DNA of 64,000 nucleotides. It comes from Sphingomicrobium sp. Lineage in GTDB: Bacteria; Pseudomonadota; Alphaproteobacteria; Sphingomonadales; Sphingomonadaceae. Below, piece by piece: positions 42,401 through 51,465 of this stretch. Below the pieces are notes generated by a model. It had not been told where the DNA came from, ran no database searches, and saw only the letters and a list, made by a program, of their open reading frames with translations. The first letter of the stretch is position 1; every line of letters starts with the position of its first letter. Where the stretch lies: NCBI GenBank assembly GCA_036563485.1, contig DATCMI010000001.1, forward strand, positions 2,047,501-2,111,500, in the 5' to 3' direction. Both the position numbers and the translations under genes were made by a program.

Positions 42401-42835
42401 CTGGAGCGGCTGCCTGCGGTGCCGGCGGCAGACCGCGCAGCCGCTGCCGAGCGCTGGCTGGAACGCTCTGCCGGCCTGGCCGACCCCCATCTTCGCGGCG
42501 AGATCGTGCAGCAGGTGTCCGGCATTCTTTCGGACGCGCGCTTTTCGACGCTGTTCGGGGAGGGCTCTTTGGGCGAAGCGCCGCTTGCCGCAACCTTGCC
42601 CGACGGCCGGGTGATCGCCGGAACGGTGGACCGGCTGCTGATCGACGATCGATCGGTTTCGGTCATCGACTTCAAGACCGGTCGGGTGCCCGCTTCCGAA
42701 GCCGAGGTCCCGAAGTCCCACCTTGAACAGATGCGGGCCTATTCGGAAGCGCTGCGGGTGATCTTCCCCGGCCGGCAGGTTCGCGCGACCTTGCTCTACA
42801 CGGCCGGGCCCAAGTTGCTGGAAGTGACGCCTTGA
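39425..42835 (+). CDS. addA: Double-strand break repair helicase AddA
   Basis: A 1136-residue UvrD/RecB-type helicase-nuclease. Walker A is SASAGTGKTQVL near 29-40, followed by LTFTKAAAAEM (motif Ia), IQTIHAF, DEAQDTN (motif II), GDFKQAIYGFQG (motif III), VMTVHGAKGLEAPVV (motif V region) and LLYVALTRA (motif VI). The C-terminal nuclease has VIDFKTGRVP. It is the translocating partner of AddB. trxA lies 57 nt downstream. Confidence 0.96.
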   Translation: MSKPFKPLPELRDEQALAAEPTAHVALSASAGTGKTQVLTARVLRLLLKGARPESILCLTFTKAAAAEMANRIGARLATWVRLKDSELATDLDHLGESADPRTRERARQLFARVLDCPGGLKIQTIHAFAQSLLAAFPAEAGITPGFQPIEGRAEQELVRRTLAELMANAEERGDEQLICDVQCLSRRLGEAGAVEYLQACARKPEAMEAFGSSAAIEPKLRALMNLPDGSVEDYLRTRCADDGFDCDLLRAIASANRQWGTSTGTKIVDVIERWLAMGADARAQALPEVASIVFTAKGELKQVQKGQLKADPSYDRHVERLAAAVAELLQIQRASRLAADMAAGLRAGQAFAGAYTRAKRAAGVADFNDLIDWTRKLLAQDGMGDWVRYKLDREVDHVLVDEAQDTNAAQWEIIEKLVEEYFSGSSEAERRTRTLFMVGDFKQAIYGFQGTDPKRFREARRHFQGLAEQLSEAEEDATEFRNLSIAASFRSAQPVLDVVDGAIDTLGAEALALSAPPPRHRAFHSQRPGQVELWQPFAPEVEEEGDEGEESWVSLRARQYAQSLAERIRAMVEEAPVLPSTGKPLTPGDILVLVRSRGELASLIVARLFSAGVPVAGVDRLHLHEPLAVQDLLAAVKFAVQPNDDLSVACLLVSPLIGWDQEQLRQLAYGRDGKKLWAELRRRAGESDAFGAAYEVLSELLRIADFTTPAVFLETILSGPMQGRHKLYARLGMAARDPIDELVNSALEFERNETPSLDRFLAWFSLGTVDVQRDPGRPGNEVRVMTVHGAKGLEAPVVILADATADPAKLGRTPITLDFDVEGTGAAPLLRPKKDERCAPFEEKIAEEEKRDLEEHWRLLYVALTRAADRLVVAGVAPKPKKDGSEARPQNCWHVTVERALTSLNAEPAAHGHWGTGLVYGNAGTRARAAVAKSEASPSAVPDWARTRAPPEARPPRPLAPSAIATDDEAAPPPTEAMRAAAQRGTWIHQLLERLPAVPAADRAAAAERWLERSAGLADPHLRGEIVQQVSGILSDARFSTLFGEGSLGEAPLAATLPDGRVIAGTVDRLLIDDRSVSVIDFKTGRVPASEAEVPKSHLEQMRAYSEALRVIFPGRQVRATLLYTAGPKLLEVTP

Positions 42836-42891
42836 GCGCCTAGCGGCGAACGCCCATATGCACGTTAACTTTTGCAGGAGATGCTTTCCCC

Positions 42892-43212
42892 ATGGCTACC
42901 AAGTCCGTCACCGACGACAGCTTTGCCACCGACGTTCTCGGCGCCGACAAGCCGGTCCTGGTCGATTTCTGGGCGGAATGGTGCGGGCCGTGCCGGATGA
43001 TCGCCCCGGCGCTCGAGGAGATTTCGAACGAGCTGGGCGAGAAGGTCACCATCGCCAAGCTGAACATTGACGAGAACCCGGACATCCCCGGCCGCTATGG
43101 CGTGAGAGGCATTCCGACCATGCTGCTGTTCAAGGGCGGCCAGCCCGTCGCGCAGAAGGTCGGCGCCGCGCCGCGCAGCCAGATCCAGCAATGGCTCGAG
43201 GGCAACCTCTAA
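42892..43212 (+). CDS. trxA: Thioredoxin
   Basis: A 106-residue thioredoxin with the active site WCGPC (Cys31 and Cys34), the cis-Pro motif GIPTM near 74-78 and FKGG after it. It is a cytoplasmic protein-disulfide reductant, for example for ribonucleotide reductase and peroxiredoxins such as the one at 26450. A GCAGGAG site precedes the ATG. It lies at the end of the addB-addA run, as in many relatives. Confidence 0.97.
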   Translation: MATKSVTDDSFATDVLGADKPVLVDFWAEWCGPCRMIAPALEEISNELGEKVTIAKLNIDENPDIPGRYGVRGIPTMLLFKGGQPVAQKVGAAPRSQIQQWLEGNL

Positions 43213-43218
43213 AGCTGA

Positions 43219-43662
43219 TCAGTCGCCCGGGGGCTCGGTCCCGCTGAGCCCCCGCGTACCCGGGCGGAACTTGTCGTGCCGGGGTAGTTCGTCCTTCGGC
43301 TCGAACCAGCCAATCTTGCTCCCCCAGAAGATATGGAAGCCTGGGCCGATCGCTTCCGGTTCGTCGAGTGTTGCGACGCTGAAGTCCACCGTCTCGGGCT
43401 GGTGATCGACCTTCATCAGGAAGGGCGTGCCGCATTTCCCGCAGAACTCCCGGTGTCCGAAGCTGGAGGATGGCACCGACTTCACCGTGTCGCCTCCCTG
43501 AGTCCACACGAGGTCCCCTTCAGGCACGCTTGCGAACACCATCGCGGGCGCGCCGCTGCTCAGCTGGCAAGTCCGGCAATGGCAGTAACCCGTATCGAAC
43601 GGCTCCGACCGAAGCTTGTAGCGCACCGCTCCGCACAGGCATCCGCCGGTCAGTCCCGCCAT
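43219..43662 (-). CDS. GFA family protein (second copy)
   Basis: A 147-residue protein with GGCLCGAVRY, CHCRTCQLSSG and CGKCGTPF, the GFA/DUF636 zinc pattern. It is only distantly similar to the GFA protein at 22662-23114, so this is not a recent duplicate. It is convergent with trxA (6-nt gap) and divergent from secA. Substrate unknown. Confidence 0.85.
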   Translation of the reverse strand: MAGLTGGCLCGAVRYKLRSEPFDTGYCHCRTCQLSSGAPAMVFASVPEGDLVWTQGGDTVKSVPSSSFGHREFCGKCGTPFLMKVDHQPETVDFSVATLDEPEAIGPGFHIFWGSKIGWFEPKDELPRHDKFRPGTRGLSGTEPPGD

Positions 43663-43785
43663 TTGTTCACGGCTCCTTTAATTGACTAGGGCTAGGCCGC
43701 TCCTTACATCGCCGGGCGCGGTTTCCGGTAGACGCGTTGGCGACAATTTCGCCGCATCCAACGTCCGGACTTTTAAGGGATTTCA

Positions 43786-46521
43786 ATGTTCGCCTCAGTG
43801 GCAAAGAGCATCTTCGGATCGGCCAACGACCGGTATGTCCGCGGGCTTGGCAAGACTGTCGACGCGATCAACGCGCTCGAGACCAATATCCAGGCTTTGT
43901 CGGACGACGAGCTGAAGGCGCAGACGGAGCGCTTCCGCGAGCGGCTGGCGAACGGCGAGAAGCTCGACAATTTGCTGCCCGAAGCATTCGCGACCGTGCG
44001 CGAGGCGGCGGTCCGCGTCCTTGGCCAGCGCCACTATGACGTCCAGCTGATCGGCGGCATCGCCCTTCACCGCGGCGAGATCGCCGAGATGAAGACGGGC
44101 GAAGGCAAGACGCTCGTCGCCACGCTCGCCACCTATCTGAACGCGCTGGAAGGCAAGGGCGTCCACGTCGTCACCGTGAACGACTATCTCGCCCGCCGCG
44201 ACGCGGAATGGATGGGGCAGATCTACCGCTTCCTCGGCCTGACGGTCGGCGTGATCATCCCGAACCTTACGGAGCCGGAGCGTCGCGACGCCTATAATTG
44301 CGACATCACCTACGCGACGAACAATGAGCTCGGCTTCGACTACCTTCGCGACAATATGAAATACAGCCGCGACCAGATGGTCCAGCGGCCCTTCAACTTC
44401 GCCATCGTCGACGAGGTGGACTCGATCCTGATCGACGAGGCGCGCACGCCGCTGATCATTTCCGGCCCGACGGACGACAAGTCCGACCTCTACATCTCGG
44501 TCGACAAGATCGTGAAGACGCTCCAGCCGGCGGACTACGACCTCGACGAGAAGCAGAAGAGCGTCGTGCTGACCGAGGAAGGCACGGAGAAGGCCGAGCG
44601 GATGCTCGAGGAAGCGGGCCTGATCGAAGGCCGCAACCTCTATGACATCGCCAACACGCAGGTCGTCCACCACCTGAACCAGTCGCTCAAGGCGAACGTC
44701 ATGTTCCGCAAGGACATCGACTATATCGTCAAGGACGAGAAGGTCGTCATCATCGACGAATTTACCGGCCGAATGATGGACGGACGGCGCTGGTCGGACG
44801 GTCTCCACCAGGCGGTCGAGGCGAAGGAAGGCGTGGCGATCGAGCCGGAGAACCAGACGCTCGCCTCGATTACCTTCCAGAACTATTTCCGCATGTATCC
44901 GAAGCTGTCGGGCATGACCGGCACGGCGATGACCGAAGCGCCGGAATTCTTCGACATCTACAAGATGAACGTGGTCGCGATCCCGACCAACGTGCCGGTC
45001 CAGCGCAAGGACGAGGACGACGTCTTCTACAAGACGATGACCGAGAAGTTCGCGGCGATCGCCAAGGAGCTGAAGGAAAAGCAGGAGCTCGGCCAGCCGG
45101 TGCTGGTTGGCACCGTCTCGATCGAGAAGTCCGAGATGCTTTCGGAATATCTCCAGAGCCAGGGCGTCAAGCACACGGTGCTCAATGCCCGCTTCCACGA
45201 GAGCGAAGCGCATATCGTGGCGCAGGCGGGCCGCATCGGCGCGGTGACCATCGCCACCAACATGGCCGGCCGCGGCACCGACATTCAGCTCGGCGGCAAC
45301 CTCGAGTTCCGGATGCAGGACGAGTTCCCGGCGCTTGAGGCGGGCACGCCGGAATATGAAGCCCAGGCGGAGAAGATCCGCGCGGAGATCATCGAAGAGA
45401 AAAAGCGCGTGCTGGAACTCGGCGGCCTCTACGTGCTCGGCACCGAGCGCCATGAAAGCCGGCGCATCGACAATCAGCTGCGCGGCCGTTCCGGACGCCA
45501 GGGCGACCCGGGCCTCAGCAAATTCTACCTCAGCCTCGACGACGATTTGCTGCGCATCTTCGGCCCGCAGACCATGTTCGCGCGGCTGATGAACAAGAAT
45601 TTGGAGGACGGCGAAGCGATCGTCAGCCCCTGGATCAGCAAGGCGATCGAGACTGCGCAAAAGAAGGTCGAAGCGCGCAACTACGACATCCGCAAGCAGG
45701 TCGTCGAATTCGACGACGTGATGAACGACCAGCGCAAGGTCATCTACGAGCAGCGCTCCGACATCATGGACGCGGAAAGCGTCGGCGAGACGATCGAGGA
45801 CATGCGCGCGGAGACCGCGGCAGCGATCGTCCTGGTGAACTGCCCGGAGGGGACATACCCGGAGCAGTGGAATGTCGACGGGCTGAAGGAGAGCCTGCAG
45901 GTCGTCTTCGGCCTCGAGCCGCCGATCGACGATTGGCTGCAGGAAGAGGCGGTCGACCCGGAAATGGTCATGGAGCGGGTGCAGAAGCTCGCCGACGAGA
46001 AGATGCAGGCGAAGCTCGCCGAGGTGGAGCCCGAGCAATGGACCAACCTCGAGAAGCAGATCCTCATCCAGACGCTCGACCATCACTGGAAGGAGCATCT
46101 GGCGACGCTCGACGCGCTGCGTCAGGTCATCCACCTGCGCAGCTATGCGCAGAAGAAGCCGATCGACGAATATAAGCAGGAAGCCTTCCTGCTGTTCGAG
46201 CGGCTGCTGGTCGCGATCCGCGAGGAAGTGACGCGGATCCTGATGAATGCGCAGATGCAGCTGGAGCCGCCGCCGATGCCGGAGCTGCCGGACTTCATCA
46301 CCCAGCATCTCGATCCCTTCTCGGGCGACGACGACACGGCGGACATTGACGCGTCGACCGGCGCGGTGATGTCGAACATCCCGTTCGGCAACATCCCGCA
46401 GCCGCAGATGCCGCAGTCCGCTGGCCAAGGCGGGGTCGCCGAAGCGCCGCTCAGCCGCAACGCGCCGTGCCCGTGCGGGTCGGGCAAGAAGTACAAGCAT
46501 TGCCACGGGCAGCTGGCCTAG
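43786..46521 (+). CDS. secA: Preprotein translocase ATPase SecA
   Basis: A 911-residue SecA. Walker A is MKTGEGKT (about 103-109) and the DEAD-type motif is [20 protein letters not shown]. The preprotein cross-linking domain, [15 protein letters not shown] (second nucleotide site) and [11 protein letters not shown] follow in order. The scaffold helix and C-terminal linker lead to the zinc-binding SecB-interaction tail [17 protein letters not shown]. It drives Sec-dependent export, so it serves the signal-peptide proteins in this window. putA starts 11 nt downstream. Confidence 0.98.
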   Translation: MFASVAKSIFGSANDRYVRGLGKTVDAINALETNIQALSDDELKAQTERFRERLANGEKLDNLLPEAFATVREAAVRVLGQRHYDVQLIGGIALHRGEIAEMKTGEGKTLVATLATYLNALEGKGVHVVTVNDYLARRDAEWMGQIYRFLGLTVGVIIPNLTEPERRDAYNCDITYATNNELGFDYLRDNMKYSRDQMVQRPFNFAIVDEVDSILIDEARTPLIISGPTDDKSDLYISVDKIVKTLQPADYDLDEKQKSVVLTEEGTEKAERMLEEAGLIEGRNLYDIANTQVVHHLNQSLKANVMFRKDIDYIVKDEKVVIIDEFTGRMMDGRRWSDGLHQAVEAKEGVAIEPENQTLASITFQNYFRMYPKLSGMTGTAMTEAPEFFDIYKMNVVAIPTNVPVQRKDEDDVFYKTMTEKFAAIAKELKEKQELGQPVLVGTVSIEKSEMLSEYLQSQGVKHTVLNARFHESEAHIVAQAGRIGAVTIATNMAGRGTDIQLGGNLEFRMQDEFPALEAGTPEYEAQAEKIRAEIIEEKKRVLELGGLYVLGTERHESRRIDNQLRGRSGRQGDPGLSKFYLSLDDDLLRIFGPQTMFARLMNKNLEDGEAIVSPWISKAIETAQKKVEARNYDIRKQVVEFDDVMNDQRKVIYEQRSDIMDAESVGETIEDMRAETAAAIVLVNCPEGTYPEQWNVDGLKESLQVVFGLEPPIDDWLQEEAVDPEMVMERVQKLADEKMQAKLAEVEPEQWTNLEKQILIQTLDHHWKEHLATLDALRQVIHLRSYAQKKPIDEYKQEAFLLFERLLVAIREEVTRILMNAQMQLEPPPMPELPDFITQHLDPFSGDDDTADIDASTGAVMSNIPFGNIPQPQMPQSAGQGGVAEAPLSRNAPCPCGSGKKYKHCHGQLA

Positions 46522-46532
46522 CCGCGCCGGCG

Positions 46533-49500
46533 GTGCCGGTGGCCCAGATCGACCGCAGCCGGGTCCGCGAGGCTTACCGCGCGGACGAGGAGCGGGTCGC
46601 CGCCGAGCGGATCGAGCAGGCGCGGCTGGAGCCCGGCCAGCTCGGCGAAGCGACGGCGATGGCGCGCGCGCTCGTGAAGGGCGTGCGGGGGCACAAGCCG
46701 TCGGGCGTCGACGCTTTCCTGCATGCCTACGACCTCGGCTCCGAAGAAGGCATTGCGATGATGTGCCTGGCCGAGGCGCTGCTTCGGATCCCGGATGCGC
46801 ATACCGCAGACGAGCTGATCGCCGACAAGCTGGCGGGGCCGGACTGGTCGGACCAGCTCGGCAAGTCGGGGTCGGCGTTCGTCAATGCCGCGACCTTCTC
46901 GCTGCTGCTGACCGGCAAGGTGCTGGAAGGCGCCAACGACCGGTCGAGCAATTGGAAGGCGGCGCTCGGGCGCGCGGTCGGGCGGCTCGGCGAGCCGGTG
47001 GTGCGCACCGCGGTGCGCGAAGCGATGAAGATCCTCGGCCGGAATTTCGTGTTCGGCCGCGACATCGATGAAGCGCTGAAGCGGGCAGCGCCCGAGCGGC
47101 GGCAGGGGCTGAGCCATAGCTTCGACATGCTGGGCGAGGCGGCCAAGACCTATGCCGACGCCGAGCGCTATGCGCAGTCGTACCGCGCTGCGCTCGACAG
47201 GATTGCTCAAGAGGCACAGGAAGGTTTTCGCCGCTCCCCGGGAATTTCGGTCAAGTTGACCGCGCTCCATCCGCGCTTCGAGTGGAGCCACGCCGAGGAA
47301 GCCGTCGCTGCCGTCGTCCCGGTGGTGCGCGAGCTGGCGTTGAAGGCATCGCGTGCCGACGTTCACCTGACGATCGACGCTGAAGAGGCGGACCGGCTCG
47401 AGCTGCAGATGGACGTGTTCGAGGCGTTGCTCGCCAACGACGAGCTGTTCGCGAACGGCTGGGGCGGGTTCGGGATTGCGCTGCAGGGATACCAGAAGCG
47501 CGCCGCGCCCTTGTGCGACTGGGTGATCGACGCGGCGCGGGCGCACGGCCGCAAGCTGATGGTGCGGCTGGTCAAGGGTGCTTACTGGGATACCGAGATC
47601 AAGGCCGCGCAGGTCGGCGGACTGCCCGATTATCCGGTGTTCACGCGCAAGATCGGCACCGACGTGTCCTACCTCGCCTGCGCGAAGAAGCTGCTTGCGG
47701 CGGAAGACGCGATCTATCCGGCATTCGCGACGCACAATGCGAATACGATCGCCCAGGTGAAGGCGCTCGCCGGCGGCCGTGAGTTCGAGTTCCAGCGCCT
47801 GCACGGCATGGGCGAGGAGCTGTACGACCAGGTCGCGAAGCTGGAGCGCGCCATCGGCGACAAGCCGACGCCGGTGCGCATCTACGCGCCGGTGGGCAGC
47901 CACAAGGAATTGCTCGCTTATCTGGTCCGCCGGCTCCTGGAGAACGGGGCCAATAGCTCGTTCGTCAACCGCATCGCCGACGAGCAGGTCTCGGCCGAGG
48001 AGCTGGTGCGCGACCCCGTCGCGGAGCTGAGCGCGCTGGAGCCGAAGCGCAATCCCAAGATCATCCTGCCGCGCGACGTGTTCGGTGTGCAGCGGCACAA
48101 CAGCGCCGGGTGCGACCTGTCGGACCCGCTGGTGCGCGAACCGTTGCTCCAGCGACTGAGCGCGCTGGAGAGCCGCAGCTGGAGCGCCAAGCCGTCGATC
48201 GGCGCCGGGACGGAGAAACCGGTTACGTCGCCGCACGACCGGCGCATCACGGTCGGCAGCGTGTTCGAAGCGAGCGCGGAGGACGTCGACCGGATGGTGC
48301 GGGCCGCCCATGCGGCGCAGGTCGCCTGGGACATGCGCGGCGGCGACGAGCGGGCGCGGCTTCTCGAGCGGACCGCCGACCTCTTCGAAGACAATCGCGA
48401 GCTCTTCTATTCGCTGTGCATTCGCGAGGCGGGCAAGACGCTTCCGGACGCCGTGCTGGAAGTCCGCGAGGCGGTCGATTTCCTTCGCTTCTACGCCGCG
48501 GAAGCGCGGCGCCAGTTTGTCGCGCCGCTTCCGCTGCCCGGGCCGACGGGCGAGCATAATGAGCTTCGCCTGCACGGACGCGGCGTGTTCGCCTGCATCA
48601 GCCCGTGGAATTTTCCGCTGGCGATCTTCATCGGTCCGGTTGCCGCGGCGCTGGCAGCGGGGAACACCGCCATCGCCAAGCCTGCCGAGCAGACGCCCCT
48701 TATCGGCGCCTTTGCCGTCGAATTGATGCACCGCGCCGGCGTCCCAAGCGATGTCGTCCAGCTTGCGCCGGGCGATGGGCGCGTCGGTGCGGCGCTGACC
48801 GGCCATCCGCTGCTCGGCGGCGTGGCGTTCACGGGGTCGACGGAAACGGCGCGGCTGATCAACCGCCAGCTGGCTGAGCGGGACGGCCCGATCATCCCGT
48901 TCATCGCCGAAACGGGCGGGCAGAATTCAATGATCGTCGATTCCTCGGCGCTTCCGGAGCAGGTCGCGCGCGACGTCGTCTCGTCGGCCTTCCAGAGCGC
49001 TGGCCAGCGCTGCTCGGCATGCCGCGTCGTCTTCGTCCAGGAGGATGTCGCCGACGGGATCATCGAGATGATCGCGGGCGCGGCGCAAGCGCTCAAGGTC
49101 GGCGACCCGCGCGACCTTGCGACCGATGTCGGCCCGGTGATCGACGAGGAAGCAAAGCAGGCGCTCGATGAGCACCTCGCCTGGCTCGACGCCAATGCGA
49201 AAAGGATCGTCCGCCTGCCGCAACCCAACGAGGCTGCGCACGGCAGCTTTGTTTCCCCGGCAATGTACGAAATCCGGTCGCTCAGCGAACTCAACCGCGA
49301 GAATTTTGGGCCGATCCTGCACGTCATCCGCTTCGCCGGCGACAAGCTCGACAAGGTGGTCGAGCAGATCAACGCCACCGGCTACGGCCTGACGCTTGGG
49401 CTTCAGAGCCGGATCGACACGGTTCGTGACTATGTCGAGGAACATGCGCGGGTCGGCAATTTTTACGTCAACCGCAACCAGATCGGCGCGGTGGTCGAAA

Positions 49501-49652
49501 GCCAGCCGTTTGGCGGCGAGGGACTTTCCGGCACCGGACCGAAGGCCGGCGGCCCACATTATGTGGCGCGCTTCGCGATCGAGCGGGTGACCTGCATCGA
49601 CACGACCGCAGCGGGCGGCAATGCCAGCCTGATGGCCTCGATCGACGCCTAG
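46533..49652 (+). CDS. putA: Bifunctional proline dehydrogenase / P5C dehydrogenase PutA
   Basis: A 1039-residue protein oxidising proline to glutamate in two steps. The N-terminal FAD-barrel (about 100-460) has SVKLTALHPRFEWS, RLVKGAYWDTEIK and THNANTIAQVK. The aldehyde dehydrogenase domain (about 500-1000) has ISPWNFPLAIF, FTGSTETARLI, the ETGGQN Glu loop and the catalytic Cys in AGQRCSACRV. No N-terminal ribbon-helix-helix domain is present, so unlike E. coli PutA it should not be a DNA-binding repressor. GTG at 46533 is chosen, just after secA; an in-frame ATG inside secA (46467) is less likely. The stop overlaps the convergent BLUF gene. Confidence 0.95.
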   Translation: MPVAQIDRSRVREAYRADEERVAAERIEQARLEPGQLGEATAMARALVKGVRGHKPSGVDAFLHAYDLGSEEGIAMMCLAEALLRIPDAHTADELIADKLAGPDWSDQLGKSGSAFVNAATFSLLLTGKVLEGANDRSSNWKAALGRAVGRLGEPVVRTAVREAMKILGRNFVFGRDIDEALKRAAPERRQGLSHSFDMLGEAAKTYADAERYAQSYRAALDRIAQEAQEGFRRSPGISVKLTALHPRFEWSHAEEAVAAVVPVVRELALKASRADVHLTIDAEEADRLELQMDVFEALLANDELFANGWGGFGIALQGYQKRAAPLCDWVIDAARAHGRKLMVRLVKGAYWDTEIKAAQVGGLPDYPVFTRKIGTDVSYLACAKKLLAAEDAIYPAFATHNANTIAQVKALAGGREFEFQRLHGMGEELYDQVAKLERAIGDKPTPVRIYAPVGSHKELLAYLVRRLLENGANSSFVNRIADEQVSAEELVRDPVAELSALEPKRNPKIILPRDVFGVQRHNSAGCDLSDPLVREPLLQRLSALESRSWSAKPSIGAGTEKPVTSPHDRRITVGSVFEASAEDVDRMVRAAHAAQVAWDMRGGDERARLLERTADLFEDNRELFYSLCIREAGKTLPDAVLEVREAVDFLRFYAAEARRQFVAPLPLPGPTGEHNELRLHGRGVFACISPWNFPLAIFIGPVAAALAAGNTAIAKPAEQTPLIGAFAVELMHRAGVPSDVVQLAPGDGRVGAALTGHPLLGGVAFTGSTETARLINRQLAERDGPIIPFIAETGGQNSMIVDSSALPEQVARDVVSSAFQSAGQRCSACRVVFVQEDVADGIIEMIAGAAQALKVGDPRDLATDVGPVIDEEAKQALDEHLAWLDANAKRIVRLPQPNEAAHGSFVSPAMYEIRSLSELNRENFGPILHVIRFAGDKLDKVVEQINATGYGLTLGLQSRIDTVRDYVEEHARVGNFYVNRNQIGAVVESQPFGGEGLSGTGPKAGGPHYVARFAIERVTCIDTTAAGGNASLMASIDA

Positions 49653-50104
49653 GCGCTTCGCCGGACCTCAGGCCAGGCCGCCGGTGCCTGGTAGCGCTCG
49701 TCGGCGATGAACAGGCGGGCGAAGCTGCGGATCTGATTCCTGATCTGCCCGTCTTCGACATGGTTCGTGAGGTGGTGGACGAGATCCGGGAAACGGTCGA
49801 ACTCGCCCAGGCGCGGCTCGCTTCGGAAGGCCATGGACCAGCCGTCGAACGACGGCTTCGGAATGATCCGGTTCAACAGGGTGCTCACGCCCAGGTGACG
49901 GCGGTCGGCGCGGATGCTCGCGTAAAGTCGGTCCACCGCGTCCCTCGGCCCTTCGATGATCTGCATGTAGCGGTTGCCGCCGGCAACGAGCAGCCCGGTG
50001 ATCTGGTCGCGGCGGTTATTGATGCGCGAGGTAATGAGGATGTTGTGGATCAGCTGGTTGGTCTGCGGCTCTGCGGCGGTGCTGAAATAAGCGATCTGGC
50101 GCAC
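49649..50104 (-). CDS. BLUF-domain blue-light photoreceptor
   Basis: A 151-residue single-BLUF protein. The GTG at 50104 is chosen for an AGGGGGAG Shine-Dalgarno site about 10 nt upstream and because the BLUF domain starts at once. The flavin-site residues of known BLUF proteins are all present: Tyr6 (IAYFS), Asn30 (NNRRDQITGLL), Gln48 (YMQIIEG), and Trp89 with Met91 (GWSMAF). Residues after about 100 form a helical tail. BLUF proteins bind FAD and shift hydrogen bonds in blue light. With no output domain it must act by protein contact. Confidence 0.9.
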   Translation of the reverse strand: MRQIAYFSTAAEPQTNQLIHNILITSRINNRRDQITGLLVAGGNRYMQIIEGPRDAVDRLYASIRADRRHLGVSTLLNRIIPKPSFDGWSMAFRSEPRLGEFDRFPDLVHHLTNHVEDGQIRNQIRSFARLFIADERYQAPAAWPEVRRSA

Positions 50105-50211
50105 TGGATCGGCTCCCCCTTGTGGAAGCCGCCCCTTGGCGGGTCTTTGCTTGTCGCGCGATTGACGATGGGTCCGGAACGGATGCTTCACTGCTGAGCG
50201 AGCGGGAGCTT

Positions 50212-50358
50212 CTAGTTCTCCCAATCGCCCCGGATCCGGCGAACCATCTCCACGCCGCACCTCTTGCACTCGGTCACGACGCGCTGCCGGTCATAGTCGA
50301 AGCGGAGGTTTCGCATCGCGGGCTTGTGGCCAAACAGGCGGCACAGGTAGAACAGCAT
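50212..50358 (-). CDS. 48-residue CxxC zinc-knuckle protein
   Basis: A 48-codon minus-strand frame starting ATG at 50358 and beginning MLFYLCRLFGHKPAMRNL, with an ECKRCG knuckle at 30-35 and a basic, Trp-containing end. The layout (short hydrophobic start, 'LFGHK', one CxxC) is like small phage or housekeeping zinc-ribbon proteins, but one CxxC plus Cys6 and His11 gives at most four ligands. It lies between the BLUF gene and tRNA-Asn on the same strand. The Shine-Dalgarno site is weak. Confidence 0.6.
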   Translation of the reverse strand: MLFYLCRLFGHKPAMRNLRFDYDRQRVVTECKRCGVEMVRRIRGDWEN

Positions 50359-50406
50359 GGTGCCGGCAGGTCCAATGGGAGAGCTGGCGCTCCCGAGACG
50401 GAAGAA

Positions 50407-50481
50407 TGGCTCCCCGGGCCTGATTCGAACAGGCGGCCGTCCGATTAACAGTCGGATGCTCTACCGCTGAGCTACCGGGGA
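50407..50481 (-). tRNA. tRNA-Asn (anticodon GTT)
   Basis: The complete cloverleaf on the minus strand has acceptor TCCCCGG/CCGGGGA, D-arm GCTC/GAGC, anticodon stem TCCGA/TCGGA with loop CTGTTAA (GTT), a T-arm with TTCGAAT loop, discriminator G and an encoded CCA at 50407-50409. Confidence 0.97.
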
Positions 50482-50576
50482 ACACCTCTGACGAAGCGTC
50501 GCGGCTAAATAGCGAACGGGACCTCAAAGGCAAGTAGTCCGTGCTCAAATTGCGCCCCGGCAATTCTGCGCGCGGA

Positions 50577-51398
50577 CTATGTCGCGAACTGCTCCATCGT
50601 GATCCGCTCGTCGAGCGCATGTTCGGGATCGAACAGGAGGGTCAGCGACTGTTCGCGGTCGAGGCGGATGTCGACACGCACGACATCGCGGACCTCGATC
50701 TGATCGGCGACGGCCGAAACGGGCCGGTTCTCGGGCTCAAGGATCCGCAAACAGACCGCCGTATCGTCGGGCAGGATGGCGCCGGACCAGCGGCGCGGGC
50801 GGAAGGGGCTGATCGGCGTTAGGGCAAGCATCCTGGCCGCCAGCGGCAGAATTGGGCCCCGGGCAGAGAGGTTGTAGGCCGTCGAGCCCGCGGGCGTGGC
50901 GACGAGAACGCCGTCGCAAGCGAGTTCCGGCAGCGCGACGCGGCCGTTGACGCTGACTTCGATCTTCGCGGTCTGGCGCGTTTCGCGGAGCAGCGAGACT
51001 TCGTTGATCGCAGCATGGGTGAAGCTCTCGCCGGATACGGTGGTCGCACACATTTCGAGCGGCGCGACATGGATCGGCTTGGCCGCGCCGATCCGGTCCG
51101 CAAGCCCATCGATCCGCCAGTCGTTCATGAGGAAGCCGACGGTGCCGCGGTTGATGCCGAACACCGGCTTGTTGGGGCATTCGCCCTGAAGCATCCGGTG
51201 GAGCGTGTGGAGCATGAAGCCGTCGCCGCCGAGCGCGATCATCACTTCGGCGTGGTCGGCGGGAGCAAAGGAATAGCGGCGGCGGAGCATCGCTTCGGCA
51301 GCCTGCGCGACCTCGCGGTTCGAGGCGAGCAGGCCGATGCCGCGGCTTGCGAGGTCGATGACCCCCTTGGCGCCTGGTGTCGATGCGTCGGCGTTCAA
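50577..51398 (-). CDS. nadK: NAD kinase
   Basis: A 273-residue NAD kinase that makes NADP+ from NAD+ and ATP. The signature GGDG is at 57-60, followed by NRGTVGFLMN, the substrate-site INEVSLLRE and the glycine-rich TPAGSTAYN. It is slightly longer at the N-terminus than many bacterial forms (about 255 residues). The C-terminal stop is 96 nt from tRNA-Asn. mfd lies upstream on the same strand with a 67-nt gap. Confidence 0.95.
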   Translation of the reverse strand: MNADASTPGAKGVIDLASRGIGLLASNREVAQAAEAMLRRRYSFAPADHAEVMIALGGDGFMLHTLHRMLQGECPNKPVFGINRGTVGFLMNDWRIDGLADRIGAAKPIHVAPLEMCATTVSGESFTHAAINEVSLLRETRQTAKIEVSVNGRVALPELACDGVLVATPAGSTAYNLSARGPILPLAARMLALTPISPFRPRRWSGAILPDDTAVCLRILEPENRPVSAVADQIEVRDVVRVDIRLDREQSLTLLFDPEHALDERITMEQFAT

Positions 51399-51465
51399 AC
51401 CTCTGCTCCTCGTCGGCCTGTCACGAGCAAGATAGGCGGATAAAGGGCCAAGGTCACGCCGGCGC

